64,000 bases of DNA from CAZGCA01 sp964524145 (GCA_964524145.1 CAZGCA010000022.1:1-64000), one strand, 5' to 3'; counted from the first letter of the stretch, positions 34,867 to 44,398 are shown. Made by a program: numbers and translations. The notes: generated by a model from the letters alone, not told the origin.

Positions 34867-36008
34867 TGATGCTATTCATTTTCTGGGCCAGCATTGCTAT
34901 AATAGTGTATGTGTACTTTGGGTATCCGTTGATACTGAAGTGTGTGTCACTCTTTAGGCACTACGCGGCTCCACCGGAACCGGCTGATTGGCCCGGCATC
35001 AGCCTCGTAATTGCTGCCTACAACGAGGAGGATGTGATCGAGGAGAAGTTGGACAACTCCCTTGATTTGGATTATCCGCGCGAGAAGATGGAGATTATCG
35101 TCGCTTCTGACGGCTCGACGGATCGGACCGACGAGATAGTCGAACGACGCGCCGCCGAGGGTGTGCGGCTCGTCAGGGTCGAAGGCAGGCAAGGCAAAAC
35201 GAGTGCACAGAACCGCGCTGTTGAAGAAGCTACGCGCGAGATACTCGTCTTCTCGGACGCGAACGCGATCTACGACCGGGACGCGATAAAGAAACTGGTG
35301 AAACACTTTGGCCGCGAGGATGTGGGGTGTGTTGAAGGCAGGCGATTGGACTATTCGCCGGACAAGACGGCCACAGCGGCACACGAGCTCACGTATCGCG
35401 ATTACGAATCGCGGGTCAAAACCCTCGAGAGCAAGGTGCTCTCGTGTACCGGCACCACCGGCCCAATCTACGCGGTGCGCCGCTCCCTCTACGTGCCTCT
35501 CAGCCCCGAAACGATCAGCGACCTGATGGAACCGATGATGGTGATGTACAGGCACCGCAAACGCCAGGTCTACGAGCCGGCAGCGATATCTCGCGAGGCG
35601 GTGTTGGGCGAGATGCGACGCGAGTTCCGGCGCAAGGTCCGGATAATTACAAGGTGTTTACATAGCCTCACCCGTGTACCCGGAATAATGAATCCTTTTA
35701 AGACAGGCTGGTTTTCGGTTCAGGTGATAAGCCACCGGCTTCTGCGCTGGCTGTTGCCGGTGGTGCTGCTTGTAGCCTTTTGTGCCAACATTGCATTGCT
35801 GCGTCGTCCGTTCTACGCTGCGACGCTGGTGCTTCAAGGCCTGTTCTACGGTACCGCCTTGCTCGGCTGGGCTTTCGAAGAAGCGAGTTTTGGTCCCGCA
35901 CTGTTGCGAGTCCCCTACTACTTCTGTGCCGCCAACGCGGCCTCGCTGGTCGCGGTGGCAAACTGGATGATGCGCAGGAACGTGGTTACCTGGAGGACCA
36001 ACCGATAG
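34866..36008 (+). CDS. Membrane glycosyltransferase family 2
   Basis: A 380-residue processive-type GT2 enzyme. It has an N-terminal membrane helix, then ISLVIAAYNEEDVIEEKLDN, VASDGSTDRT (first Asp motif), VFSDANAIYDRDA (DxD-like), GTTGPIYAVRRSLY and the RKVRIITR region in place of the usual Q-x-x-R-W. Two or three C-terminal transmembrane helices follow. This layout fits a synthase that adds or extends sugars at the cytoplasmic membrane face. ATG at 34866 overlaps the lyase stop by one base. Confidence 0.87.
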   Translation: MMLFIFWASIAIIVYVYFGYPLILKCVSLFRHYAAPPEPADWPGISLVIAAYNEEDVIEEKLDNSLDLDYPREKMEIIVASDGSTDRTDEIVERRAAEGVRLVRVEGRQGKTSAQNRAVEEATREILVFSDANAIYDRDAIKKLVKHFGREDVGCVEGRRLDYSPDKTATAAHELTYRDYESRVKTLESKVLSCTGTTGPIYAVRRSLYVPLSPETISDLMEPMMVMYRHRKRQVYEPAAISREAVLGEMRREFRRKVRIITRCLHSLTRVPGIMNPFKTGWFSVQVISHRLLRWLLPVVLLVAFCANIALLRRPFYAATLVLQGLFYGTALLGWAFEEASFGPALLRVPYYFCAANAASLVAVANWMMRRNVVTWRTNR

Positions 36009-36027
36009 AAGTTTTTGGAACGCGCCC

Positions 36028-37407
36028 ATGACGAAACGAAGCCGATCTGTTGTTGCCCTGATGTTGCTGAGCGATGCCATTGCTGTAAGCGTCGCGACGC
36101 GGCTTGCCTTCCTTATTAGGTTTCAGGCGTTGGGTCTGCCTCGGTTCGCCATATATCGCAACGTTTTCCTTGTGCTCTTACCGGTCGAGTTGGTGGCGTT
36201 CTGGCTGTTTAGAATGTACGACACGGATTCCAACAAGAACTTTCCGGACATAGTCCACAACGCCTTCCTAGGAACGCTGATTGGCTCACTGGCGACAATT
36301 GTGCTGTTGTTCTCGCACCAGCTTTACAGCCAAAACGGCCTGCCAGAGATATCGCGCATTGCTCTGGGGTTGCGATGGGTGCTCGTTCTGTCGTTGACGA
36401 TATGGTGGCGCACAGTGCTGATCTCATTGCTTAAACGGAAGGGGGTTTTCGTGACACGGGTGCTCCTCGTGGGGGCAAACAGCCATTCGGTCGGAATAGC
36501 CGATGAGATCGAGAAATACTCCCGGACGGGACACAAGGTCATAGGAATTGTCGAGGTCAATTCACCAGTGACACACAGCAGCGTCCCCGTGTTGGGAACG
36601 CTCGAATCGCTGCCGGGGATTGTCGAACGAGAGCGGATCGACGAGATTATACTGGCTTCGGCGGACGCCGCGCGCGAAGAGGCGGTGAAAATGCTATTGG
36701 CTGCCGAACGGACCGACGTCAGGGTAAGAGTGTTGCCGAGCCTTTATGAGACGCTCATCGGAGACTTCGACCTGCGGGAGGTCGCCGGTGTTCCGCTTGT
36801 CGAGGTCCAAAGCAGGTTTCTGACAGGCGGGTACGGCTACGTCAAACGCCTCATAGACGTCGTGTGTGCTGTCTTTGGACTTGCGATTTCGTTGCCGTTA
36901 CTTGTTGTTGTTGCCACCGCTGTCAAGCTGGACTCGCCCGGACCGATACTGTTTAGACAAACACGAATAGGCAAGGACAAAAAACCTTTGACAGTATACA
37001 AATTCAGGTCCATGAAGGTGCATGACGAACCGGAGGACCAGCTTACACTGGCCACCGAGCAGGATCCCAGGATCACTCGCGTGGGGAGATTCATTCGCAA
37101 ACGCCGCCTCGACGAGCTCCCGCAACTCTTCAACGTGCTCAAGGGCGATATGAGCCTCGTGGGGCCGCGTCCCGCGCTTGTGGGCGATGCCAGGGAACTC
37201 CCCGAGAAGATTCCGTTGTACGATAAGCGGTTCTCGATCCGGCCCGGGCTCACGTGCCTTTCACACACGCAGGGACGCTACGACTCGACACCTGGGGACA
37301 GGGCGAGATACGATCTCGTATATCTGAAGAACGTCAGCCTTTTTCTCGATTTGCGTATACTGTTGGATACAATCAAGGTTGTGCTCACCGGAAAAGGGGC
37401 GATGTGA
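36028..37407 (+). CDS. Polyprenyl-phosphate sugar-1-phosphate transferase (WbaP/WcaJ family)
   Basis: Starts repeat-unit synthesis by moving a sugar-1-phosphate onto undecaprenyl phosphate. The 459-residue protein has four or five N-terminal transmembrane helices, a central Rossmann-like domain (VLLVGANSHSVGIADEIEKY) and the C-terminal catalytic domain with KRLIDVVCAVFGLAISLPLL, DSPGPILFRQTRIGKD, YKFRSMK, RFIRKRRLDELPQLFNVLKG and MSLVGPRPAL. This is the family's diagnostic series. It lies in the middle of the glycan locus, 19 nt after the GT2 gene. Confidence 0.93.
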   Translation: MTKRSRSVVALMLLSDAIAVSVATRLAFLIRFQALGLPRFAIYRNVFLVLLPVELVAFWLFRMYDTDSNKNFPDIVHNAFLGTLIGSLATIVLLFSHQLYSQNGLPEISRIALGLRWVLVLSLTIWWRTVLISLLKRKGVFVTRVLLVGANSHSVGIADEIEKYSRTGHKVIGIVEVNSPVTHSSVPVLGTLESLPGIVERERIDEIILASADAAREEAVKMLLAAERTDVRVRVLPSLYETLIGDFDLREVAGVPLVEVQSRFLTGGYGYVKRLIDVVCAVFGLAISLPLLVVVATAVKLDSPGPILFRQTRIGKDKKPLTVYKFRSMKVHDEPEDQLTLATEQDPRITRVGRFIRKRRLDELPQLFNVLKGDMSLVGPRPALVGDARELPEKIPLYDKRFSIRPGLTCLSHTQGRYDSTPGDRARYDLVYLKNVSLFLDLRILLDTIKVVLTGKGAM

Positions 37408-37450
37408 TGGCCGTCCGTGAGAGTCTTGCTTTGAAGGAAGGAGCCTGAAT

Positions 37451-38827
37451 ATGGCGAAACCGACTGAGATATCTTTGGCAGAAGTGACGGCGGTGTTCCG
37501 CAAGAACTGGTGGAAGATTGTTGGGTGGTCAATAGTTGCCGCGGGAGTCGCGGCTGTTCTCTGTCTTGTCTTGCCGAAAGCCTATCAGGCAAGCACGGAG
37601 TTGCTGGTCTTGAAACCCGCTTTTAAGGAGAGCGAGGCGGATTTCTCGCAACTGGTCCCTGAGACACTTTCCGTCCAAACGTGTCAGACACTGCTCAACA
37701 GTTCCGGGCTGATAGAAGAAGTGTTCAGTGAATCGGGTATGCGCGACGAGGGAAAGATGACTCTGGAAGACTTCTCGAGGAAGCTTCGTACCAGGACACG
37801 AATAGAACAGGAAACCAACTACGAGGTGTTGTTCTCACCTGTGATAACCCTCTATGCGACCGCAGAAACCCCCGAGATGGCGAAGAAGGTTGCCGATACA
37901 TGGGCCGACCTCTTTGTGAAGAAGGCGAACAAGATCCAATCTGACCAGGCGCGTGATGCCTACCAATTCATACAAAGCGAGTTTGGCGGCCCCGCAGGTT
38001 CTGAGGGGCTGGTCCAGGATGCTGCGGGGAAACCCACCCGAATCGTCGAGGTGACTTCCAAGACGAACAGCTTCGAGGCCCTGTTGAGGGAGGCCGAGGA
38101 AAAACTGCGCGACTTCGAACTTGAGAACAACATAGACCTGATGACAACCGAAAAAGAGAATAAGGAACTATTGCTCACACAATTCCAGGCCAAGGCGGCT
38201 GAAGCCGATGTGGGCATAGCAGCGGCCGAGGAGAAGCTTGCAAAGCTCGAGGAAAAGAGAGAAACCACCCAGGATACGCTCTCTCTCAAGAAAGCCATAA
38301 CGGACGACCCGTTGTGGCTGAGCAGGTTCGACCAGAAGGGCAAACCCGAGTTCCCCGAAGCGCTCCAAAAAGAAGCCCTGATAACGCAGACGGTCAATCC
38401 GACGTATCTCGTTATCGAGGAGGAGATCGTCACCGCGCAAGGAGAGCTCGACAGCTTCCGCGGCGAGTTGCGCAGGACAGACGAGAAGATAACCGAACTC
38501 GAGTCCGATATTGGCAGGTTGCAAGAGCGGCTTGCCGAGGCAAACATGAAATCCACAAGGCTGAACAGAGACGTCGAAGACTACACCATCACCCACAAGC
38601 TGGTCGTGACTGAACGCGACAAGGCCAAGCTTGCCACTGGACGTACTGCAGGCGACGTGCGGATATGGTCGCCGGCCGTATTGCCCGAGAAACCCATCTT
38701 TCCGAGGAACAAGAAGGTGGTTGTGGCGTTGGCGTTTATGGTCGGCTTGATATCCTCGTCCGGATACTTCCTGTTCCGCGACGTGGTGGTACGAGCTCAG
38801 ACCCCGGCGAACGCATCGGCTTCTTAA
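37451..38827 (+). CDS. Chain-length determinant protein (Wzz/GumC type)
   Basis: A 458-residue polysaccharide co-polymerase. It has two transmembrane helices, at about residues 21-43 and 428-447, around a long periplasmic coiled-coil region (ESEADFSQLVPETLSVQTC, then GELDSFRGELRRTDEKITEL). No C-terminal tyrosine-kinase domain is present, so it is a Wzz/GumC-type protein rather than a fused BY-kinase. It controls chain length with the Wzy-like proteins. GAAGGAGCC precedes the ATG. It is the last forward gene before the convergent epimerase. Confidence 0.88.
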   Translation: MAKPTEISLAEVTAVFRKNWWKIVGWSIVAAGVAAVLCLVLPKAYQASTELLVLKPAFKESEADFSQLVPETLSVQTCQTLLNSSGLIEEVFSESGMRDEGKMTLEDFSRKLRTRTRIEQETNYEVLFSPVITLYATAETPEMAKKVADTWADLFVKKANKIQSDQARDAYQFIQSEFGGPAGSEGLVQDAAGKPTRIVEVTSKTNSFEALLREAEEKLRDFELENNIDLMTTEKENKELLLTQFQAKAAEADVGIAAAEEKLAKLEEKRETTQDTLSLKKAITDDPLWLSRFDQKGKPEFPEALQKEALITQTVNPTYLVIEEEIVTAQGELDSFRGELRRTDEKITELESDIGRLQERLAEANMKSTRLNRDVEDYTITHKLVVTERDKAKLATGRTAGDVRIWSPAVLPEKPIFPRNKKVVVALAFMVGLISSSGYFLFRDVVVRAQTPANASAS

Positions 38828-38833
38828 GCGAGT

Positions 38834-39946
38834 TCAGACAAGTCCGCGTTGGGTGAGTTCTCGTTCGGCATCTTCAAACCCGTCGACGGCGTTTGCTGTG
38901 TCCGACCACTCGATCAGTTCCTTCATGCCTTGCTCGAACGACACGCCGGGTTTGAACCCCAGCTTCTCCGCTATCTTCGTGTTGTCAGAATAGCAGTGGC
39001 GAATGTCGCCTTTGCGGAACCTGTTCGTCACAAGCGGCCCGATATCCTTGCCGTAAAGCCTGGCCAGCGTTTCGGCCAACTGTATGACGCTCACAGGGGT
39101 AGCGCAACCGACGTTGAAGACTTCGGCTGTCGGTTCGGCGTATTCCATTGCATGCATGTTGGCCTGCACGACGTCGTGGACTGACACAAAGTCCAGCGTC
39201 TGGAGCCCGTCTTCGTAGAGCACCGGTTGCCGCTCGTTCTTCAACCGACTCATAAAGATCGCTGCCACACCGGTGTACGGATTCGAGAGCGACTGGCGCG
39301 GACCATACACGTTGAAATACCTGAGCGCAACAGTGGGCAAAGCATAGGTCCGGCCTACGAGAAGAGCCAGATCCTCCTGTCCCTTCTTGGTGTATGAGTA
39401 TACCGAACTCGCGAACTGAACTGCATCCTCATCTGTCGGTACTGCCTTCACGGACCCTCTGCAGATCGGACACGGCGGTTCCCATCGGCCCGGAGCCACG
39501 TCTTCCGGGGAGCGCAACCGCGGCCGCACCACGCCGCACTTGTCGCAGCGGTAGTTCCCTTCGCCATAACTGCTTTTGGACGCAGCAACAATCAGCTTGC
39601 CGACGTTATGCTTTTCGTTTGCCAGGATATCGGTGAGCACCGCCGTGCCGCCTATATTGACGTCGACGAAACGCGCGATCTCGTACTGCGACTGTCCGAC
39701 ACCCACAGCTCCCGCCTCGTGAAACACCACTTCGCATTTGCCGAGGGCCTTGAATAGCGCGTCACGGTTCCTGACGTCGCCCTGGACAAACATGGCATTC
39801 TTGTTGAGATACTCCGGCGGACGACCATCGGGATGAACCTGGGGGTCCAGGCTATCGAATATGATGACTTCGTGCCCTCTGCGAACGAGCTCGTCCACGA
39901 TAAACGAGCCAATGAATCCTGCTCCGCCTGTAACCAGAACTTTCAT
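38834..39946 (-). CDS. NAD-dependent nucleotide-sugar epimerase with a zinc-ribbon insert
   Basis: A 370-residue SDR epimerase/dehydratase. GGAGFIGSF binds NAD, YSYTK (Tyr183, Lys187) is catalytic, and YFNVYGPRQS and FVSVHDVVQAN are family motifs. Between the SSYG segment and the catalytic Tyr, residues 134-162 insert a small domain with two Cys pairs (C-D-K-C and C-P-I-C) that should bind zinc. A subset of epimerases from glycan loci carry such a ribbon. It faces the other glycan genes and has its own promoter at 39992-40020. Confidence 0.9.
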   Translation of the reverse strand: MKVLVTGGAGFIGSFIVDELVRRGHEVIIFDSLDPQVHPDGRPPEYLNKNAMFVQGDVRNRDALFKALGKCEVVFHEAGAVGVGQSQYEIARFVDVNIGGTAVLTDILANEKHNVGKLIVAASKSSYGEGNYRCDKCGVVRPRLRSPEDVAPGRWEPPCPICRGSVKAVPTDEDAVQFASSVYSYTKKGQEDLALLVGRTYALPTVALRYFNVYGPRQSLSNPYTGVAAIFMSRLKNERQPVLYEDGLQTLDFVSVHDVVQANMHAMEYAEPTAEVFNVGCATPVSVIQLAETLARLYGKDIGPLVTNRFRKGDIRHCYSDNTKIAEKLGFKPGVSFEQGMKELIEWSDTANAVDGFEDAERELTQRGLV

Positions 39947-39991
39947 ACTCAGCGTTTCCTTCCTCTAAACAGTCTTGTTGTCAGCCATAGC

Positions 39992-40020
39992 ATTATAGAG
40001 AAGTGGACCAGCAATGTCGA
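39992..40020 (-). promoter_or_regulatory. Sigma-70 promoter of the epimerase gene
   Basis: On the reverse strand TCGACA (40015-40020) and a perfect TATAAT (39992-39997) have a 17-nt spacer. Transcription would start near 39985, leaving a leader of about 40 nt with a purine-rich ribosome binding site (GAGGAAGGAA). Confidence 0.7.
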
Positions 40021-40208
40021 GAGAAATCTGCGGAAGCAGGATCATGCGAAACCGCTTGGTCAGGAGACATGTCGGACTTTCGGCACACCTTGACGCAGAG
40101 CGCGCGAGGACGTACAATCTCCTCTAGTCAAACGGCACGGTCTTTCGCGGATTCGGATACGTCGTGCCGTCCTTGCCTTACCGGATGTGGTCAGGTGGGA
40201 GGTCTTTA

Positions 40209-41177
40209 GTGAAAGCGATAGTGTTCCGGCTCTGGGCGTTCATCGGGCTGGTAGTGATGTGCATCGCTTTGGCGTTGCTATCCGAGGATTTTCTTACCGT
40301 ATCGAACCTGATGAACGTCGTGCGACAGGTTACGGTAAACGCCATTCTCGCTCTGGGCATGTCGTACGTTATCATCTCTGCGGGGATCGACCTGTCAGTG
40401 GGGTCAGTTGTTGCTCTGAGCGGCTGTTTGCTTGCGCTGGCAGTGAGACAGGGGTATCACCCTGCGGTAGGTGTTCTTGTCGGTCTGGGCGCCGGCTCTG
40501 CCTGTGGGCTTGCCAACGGGATGGCAATAACAAGATTGCGGCTGCCGCCGTTCATAGCCACGCTCGGTATGATGAGCGTGGCACGGGGGCTCGCTCAGGT
40601 TATCACGGGCGGATATCCCGTCCACGGCCTGCCGGACGGGTTCAGGGTACTCGGTTCCGGGTACCTCTCCGACCTGATACCTGTTAGGGTGCTGGGTTTC
40701 GGATACGTGCTGGACCGGATACCCGTTCCGGTGGTGATCCTGCTCGTCTGCGCTCCGCTTGCACACATTGTCCTCACCCACACTCGTCTGGGCAGATACA
40801 CCTACGCCATCGGCGGGAACGAGTCCGCTGCCTACCTATCAGGCATTCGCGTTGCCACGTACAAAACCGCCATATACGTTATCTGCGGCGGGTTCGCGGG
40901 CCTTGCCGGGATTATAAGCACCGCGCGCGTTGGTGCCGGTCTGCCCGCGGCATATCTCGGGTACGAGCTCGACGCTATCGCCGCTGTTGTGATCGGCGGC
41001 GCTAGCCTGTTCGGCGGCGAAGGCACCATTCTCGGGGCGGTAATCGGCGCGCTGATCATCGGCGTGCTGAAAAACGGGCTCAACTTGATGCACTTGAGCG
41101 AGTACTGGCAGACGTTTACCATTGGTGTCGTTATCATAGGCGCAGTCACCGTCGAACGGTTCAGGCACAGACCATGA
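40209..41177 (+). CDS. Sugar ABC transporter permease (RbsC-like)
   Basis: A 322-residue inner-membrane permease with 8-10 transmembrane helices and RbsC/AraH family motifs: ILALGMSYVIISAGIDLSVG, SGCLLALAVRQGYHP, AITRLRLPPFIATLGMMSVARG (split here) and AVVIGGASLFGGEGTILGAVIG. GTG at 40209 follows GGGAGG by 6 nt and is preferred over a GTG at 40164. The binding-protein gene follows by 16 nt, but no ATPase gene is beside them. The downstream inositol-type enzymes suggest a cyclitol substrate (inference). Confidence 0.9.
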   Translation: MKAIVFRLWAFIGLVVMCIALALLSEDFLTVSNLMNVVRQVTVNAILALGMSYVIISAGIDLSVGSVVALSGCLLALAVRQGYHPAVGVLVGLGAGSACGLANGMAITRLRLPPFIATLGMMSVARGLAQVITGGYPVHGLPDGFRVLGSGYLSDLIPVRVLGFGYVLDRIPVPVVILLVCAPLAHIVLTHTRLGRYTYAIGGNESAAYLSGIRVATYKTAIYVICGGFAGLAGIISTARVGAGLPAAYLGYELDAIAAVVIGGASLFGGEGTILGAVIGALIIGVLKNGLNLMHLSEYWQTFTIGVVIIGAVTVERFRHRP

Positions 41178-41193
41178 CTCGAGGAGATCTATT

Positions 41194-42195
41194 ATGAAGA
41201 GAAAGCATAAAATAGCACAAACTGTTCAGCAAGGTTTTATAGTGGCAACCGTTGTTGCGGCGATTGTCCTGAGCCCGGGGTGTGGTCCCACGGCAGAAGA
41301 GAAAAGAGCGGCTCCGCCTGATGCCCCTGCCAAACAGAGGATAGGCGTCGTTCTGAAAGCGATCGACAGCGAGTTCTGGCTTGCTGTTCGCGACGGGGCG
41401 AGAAAAGCTGCGGCGGAAGAAAACGTTGATGTAACGGTCCTTGCACCCAAATCCGAAACCGATGTCGAGGGACAGCTCAACAAGATCGAGGACCTTATCG
41501 CGCAAAAGGTCGACGCGCTCGCCATCGCCGCCAACGACGTCGAATCGGTCATCCCCACGCTCGAACGGGCTGCACGAATGGGTATACCGTTTGTCACGAT
41601 CGATTCCGACGCGAACGCGCCCAGCAAGCTGTCGTTCATCGGGACAGACAACGTCCATGGCGGTAGGTTGGCCGGCGAGTATATCGTCAACGCGCTCCGC
41701 GGTGAAGGCAAGGTGGCACTGATAACGGGCGTTCCCGGCCAACAATCCCACATCGCGCGGCGTGACGGGTTCTTGCAGGCACTCGAAGGGAGCGGGCTCG
41801 AGCTTGTTCCGCCGCAACCCGCCAACAGCGACCGGATGATGGCTCTCAACGTGATGGAGAACCTCCTCGAGTCCGAGCCGGACCTGCGGGCCGTCTTTAT
41901 CACCAACTCGACCATGTCGCTCGGTGCTTCCGAAGCCATCAAGGCACGCAAACTGCAAGGGAAGATCGTGCTCGTTGGGTTCGACACAAGCGAGGAATCG
42001 CTCGGAGCGGTCCGGAGGGGCGAAATCGACGTGCTGATCGCCCAAAGCCCGTTCAACATGGGGTATCTCGGCGTCAAGAAGCTCGTCGAACATCTCGACG
42101 GCACGCCTATAGACAACCGAATAGACACCGGCACACAGGTCGTCACGAAAGAAAACCTCGAAGAGTACATCCAGTCGACACAAACAAACCGATAG
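41194..42195 (+). CDS. Sugar-binding lipoprotein of an ABC transporter (RbsB-like)
   Basis: A 333-residue periplasmic binding protein of the RbsB family, made as a lipoprotein (lipobox region LSPGCGP). Family features are RIGVVLKAIDSEFWLAVRDG, AIAANDVESVIPTLERAARM, DSDANAPSKLSFIGTDN and LVGFDTSEESLGAVRRGEID. It captures a sugar or cyclitol for the permease upstream. Caulobacter imports myo-inositol with proteins of this family, which fits the inositol-type genes downstream, but the ligand is not shown by the sequence. Confidence 0.9.
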   Translation: MKRKHKIAQTVQQGFIVATVVAAIVLSPGCGPTAEEKRAAPPDAPAKQRIGVVLKAIDSEFWLAVRDGARKAAAEENVDVTVLAPKSETDVEGQLNKIEDLIAQKVDALAIAANDVESVIPTLERAARMGIPFVTIDSDANAPSKLSFIGTDNVHGGRLAGEYIVNALRGEGKVALITGVPGQQSHIARRDGFLQALEGSGLELVPPQPANSDRMMALNVMENLLESEPDLRAVFITNSTMSLGASEAIKARKLQGKIVLVGFDTSEESLGAVRRGEIDVLIAQSPFNMGYLGVKKLVEHLDGTPIDNRIDTGTQVVTKENLEEYIQSTQTNR

Positions 42196-42229
42196 CCGAC
42201 GTCTGCCTTCGAGCGTTCGTACGGCTCAC

Positions 42230-42258
42230 TTGACTTTCACCACGGACAGTGCAAGAAT
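42230..42258 (+). promoter_or_regulatory. Candidate promoter for the surface protein
   Basis: TTGACT (42230-42235) and AAGAAT (42253-42258) with a 17-nt spacer; matches are 5 of 6 and 4 of 6. It precedes the gene at 42389 by about 130 nt. Confidence 0.4.
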
Positions 42259-42388
42259 AGCGAGTGTTCAGTCTGGGTCGGCTTAATCGATGCGCCGATG
42301 CAGCGTCCCGTGGTCCAAGAACAGCTGTAAGAGGTCTGGTGAGGCGGGCTCGCCACGCGAGATTCACTAACTAACAGGAGGTTGAACG

Positions 42389-44398
42389 ATGCGTGTTGCG
42401 GGTAGTACTTTTTGCGCTGGAATATGTGTCCTGATGGCGTTGTTCCAGTTCTCCGATCATGCCGCTGCCGATGTCGAATACAGCCTCGGTCCGGCGACCG
42501 AACTGCTTGATGCCGCGTTCTATGCGGGTCAGCCCGAGGACGGTTCGAACGTTGCCGGTCGTATGGCGTTCTTCGCCAGCGCGTCAAACGACGGGACAAC
42601 GGTGGCGTTCTTCGCGGTGAACGCTGCGACGTTACAGACTGCGGTCTTCCTGGTGGGAATTGGTGATCCGTCGAGTTGGGAACGGGTTACCGCGGATATC
42701 CCGGTAATACCTGATGGACCGGTGTACTGGACGCCGGACGATTTGTTCCTGCTGGTGGGAGAGTATAGAGTTCCTATTGCCACAGGGCAGTTGGTGGAGT
42801 TGACCGTACACGGATACTCGCTGGACGATACGAGTTCGACACGGTTGCCAACGGCCAACTGGTTCGTCGCACACAGCGACGAGGAGATGGTGGCGCTTCC
42901 CGTACTGGCGAACGGTGACGAGGACCCCACGCGCGAGCCCGTCATTGTGACCGATTTGGTTCCGGTTGGGATAGAAGTGGACTGGCCTGCGGTCGCACCG
43001 GACGGCAGCGCCGTGACGTTTCCGGACTACCACGGCGGCCCGGAAGCCGTTGCGGACCACGGCGACGTCTACGTGCTCAACAACCTCCCGGCTATCATTG
43101 GGGCGCCAAAGAGGCCGGGAACCGACATATCAACGTTGGCGCCTACCACGTTGTACGACCCGAACGTTGTTGCTATCCGCACCGAAGAGACCTCGAACTT
43201 TGCCCACGTGCCTCATTTCTCGGAGGACATGAGTCTGGTCTTCTTCACAGAGGATTGGAACAATGTGTTCCGGGACGACGACTTTTTCGCCACGTTGGCG
43301 GTTGCCGACTTCGACGTGATGCTCTCGAACGCAGACGGTTCCGGAGCAGACATCCAGTTTACAGAATCAGGCAACCAGATGATCTGTAACGTTACCCCCG
43401 GCGGGACCCGCTTGCTCTACTTGAAGGACGTGTCGGGAATCATGCATCTTTACATAACGACCTTGGAAGTCGCCACCGGCGTCGAGGGCGACACTGTTGG
43501 CGACCCCGCAAACAACGACATCGAGACAACGACCGACCAGGAAGCGTCGGACGCGAGCGGCACAGTCGTCGAGGTGCCTTCGGGTACGACGATAGATTTC
43601 CCGCCCGCCCAACCGCAAGAGATACAGATCACCACACCGATCGATCCTGCCACGGAACCCGAACTGCCCGACGGTGTCGACTCCATCCCGGTCGTCCGCG
43701 AGTTCGGCCCGGAAGGGACAACCTTCGACCAACCGATCACCGTGACGATCACGTATACCGACGCCCAAGTCGAGGGCTTGGACGAAGCGAACCTGCGCGT
43801 GTACCGGTACAATGATGTATCCGGCAAGTATGACATCGAAGTGACCACGATAGTTGACCGTGATTTGGAGAACAACACCATCTCATTCACTGTGGACGGG
43901 TTCTCGAAATACGGTCTGGCTGCGGTGATAGATACTGATGGCGACGGTTTCACCGATGACATCGACCTTGACGACGACAATGACGGTATCGTGGACGGCT
44001 GGGACACGTACCCGCAGGACACCGACAACGATGGCACGCCAAATGCCGATGACTGGGACGACGACAAAGACGGGATACCCGACGGTGACGACACGTATCC
44101 CCTGGACACGGACAACGACGGCGAGATGAACGACGTTGATGAGGACGACGACGGCGACGGTATTCTGGACACCGTCGACGTGTTTCTGTACGATACGGAC
44201 AACGATGGCGAGATGAACGACGTCGATGATGACGACGACGGCGACGGCGCGCCGGATTCCGAGGAGATGGCCCAGGGCACCGACCCGCTCGACCCGAACG
44301 ATGCACCCGCTGTGCCGTTGGTCGCGTGGCCGGTTGCAGCCGTGGTGCTGTGTGCGGCAGTATATGCCATGCGGAGACTAAGCTTGAGGCGAGCGTAG
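42389..44398 (+). CDS. Secreted surface protein with calcium-binding repeats and a C-terminal anchor
   Basis: A 669-residue exported protein. After a signal peptide (about 1-27), residues 30-370 form a beta-rich region resembling a TolB-type propeller (FASASNDGTTVAFFAVN, PVYWTPDDLFLLVGEYR). Residues about 515-635 are thrombospondin type 3-like repeats rich in D-x-D-x-D-G (DTDGDGFTDDIDLDDDNDG and following), which bind calcium. The tail has a Pro/Trp turn, a hydrophobic helix and a basic end (WPVAAVVLCAAVYAMRR), like the sorting tags of other surface proteins. A strong AGGAGG precedes the start. Its role in the locus is unknown. Confidence 0.75.
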   Translation: MRVAGSTFCAGICVLMALFQFSDHAAADVEYSLGPATELLDAAFYAGQPEDGSNVAGRMAFFASASNDGTTVAFFAVNAATLQTAVFLVGIGDPSSWERVTADIPVIPDGPVYWTPDDLFLLVGEYRVPIATGQLVELTVHGYSLDDTSSTRLPTANWFVAHSDEEMVALPVLANGDEDPTREPVIVTDLVPVGIEVDWPAVAPDGSAVTFPDYHGGPEAVADHGDVYVLNNLPAIIGAPKRPGTDISTLAPTTLYDPNVVAIRTEETSNFAHVPHFSEDMSLVFFTEDWNNVFRDDDFFATLAVADFDVMLSNADGSGADIQFTESGNQMICNVTPGGTRLLYLKDVSGIMHLYITTLEVATGVEGDTVGDPANNDIETTTDQEASDASGTVVEVPSGTTIDFPPAQPQEIQITTPIDPATEPELPDGVDSIPVVREFGPEGTTFDQPITVTITYTDAQVEGLDEANLRVYRYNDVSGKYDIEVTTIVDRDLENNTISFTVDGFSKYGLAAVIDTDGDGFTDDIDLDDDNDGIVDGWDTYPQDTDNDGTPNADDWDDDKDGIPDGDDTYPLDTDNDGEMNDVDEDDDGDGILDTVDVFLYDTDNDGEMNDVDDDDDGDGAPDSEEMAQGTDPLDPNDAPAVPLVAWPVAAVVLCAAVYAMRRLSLRRA

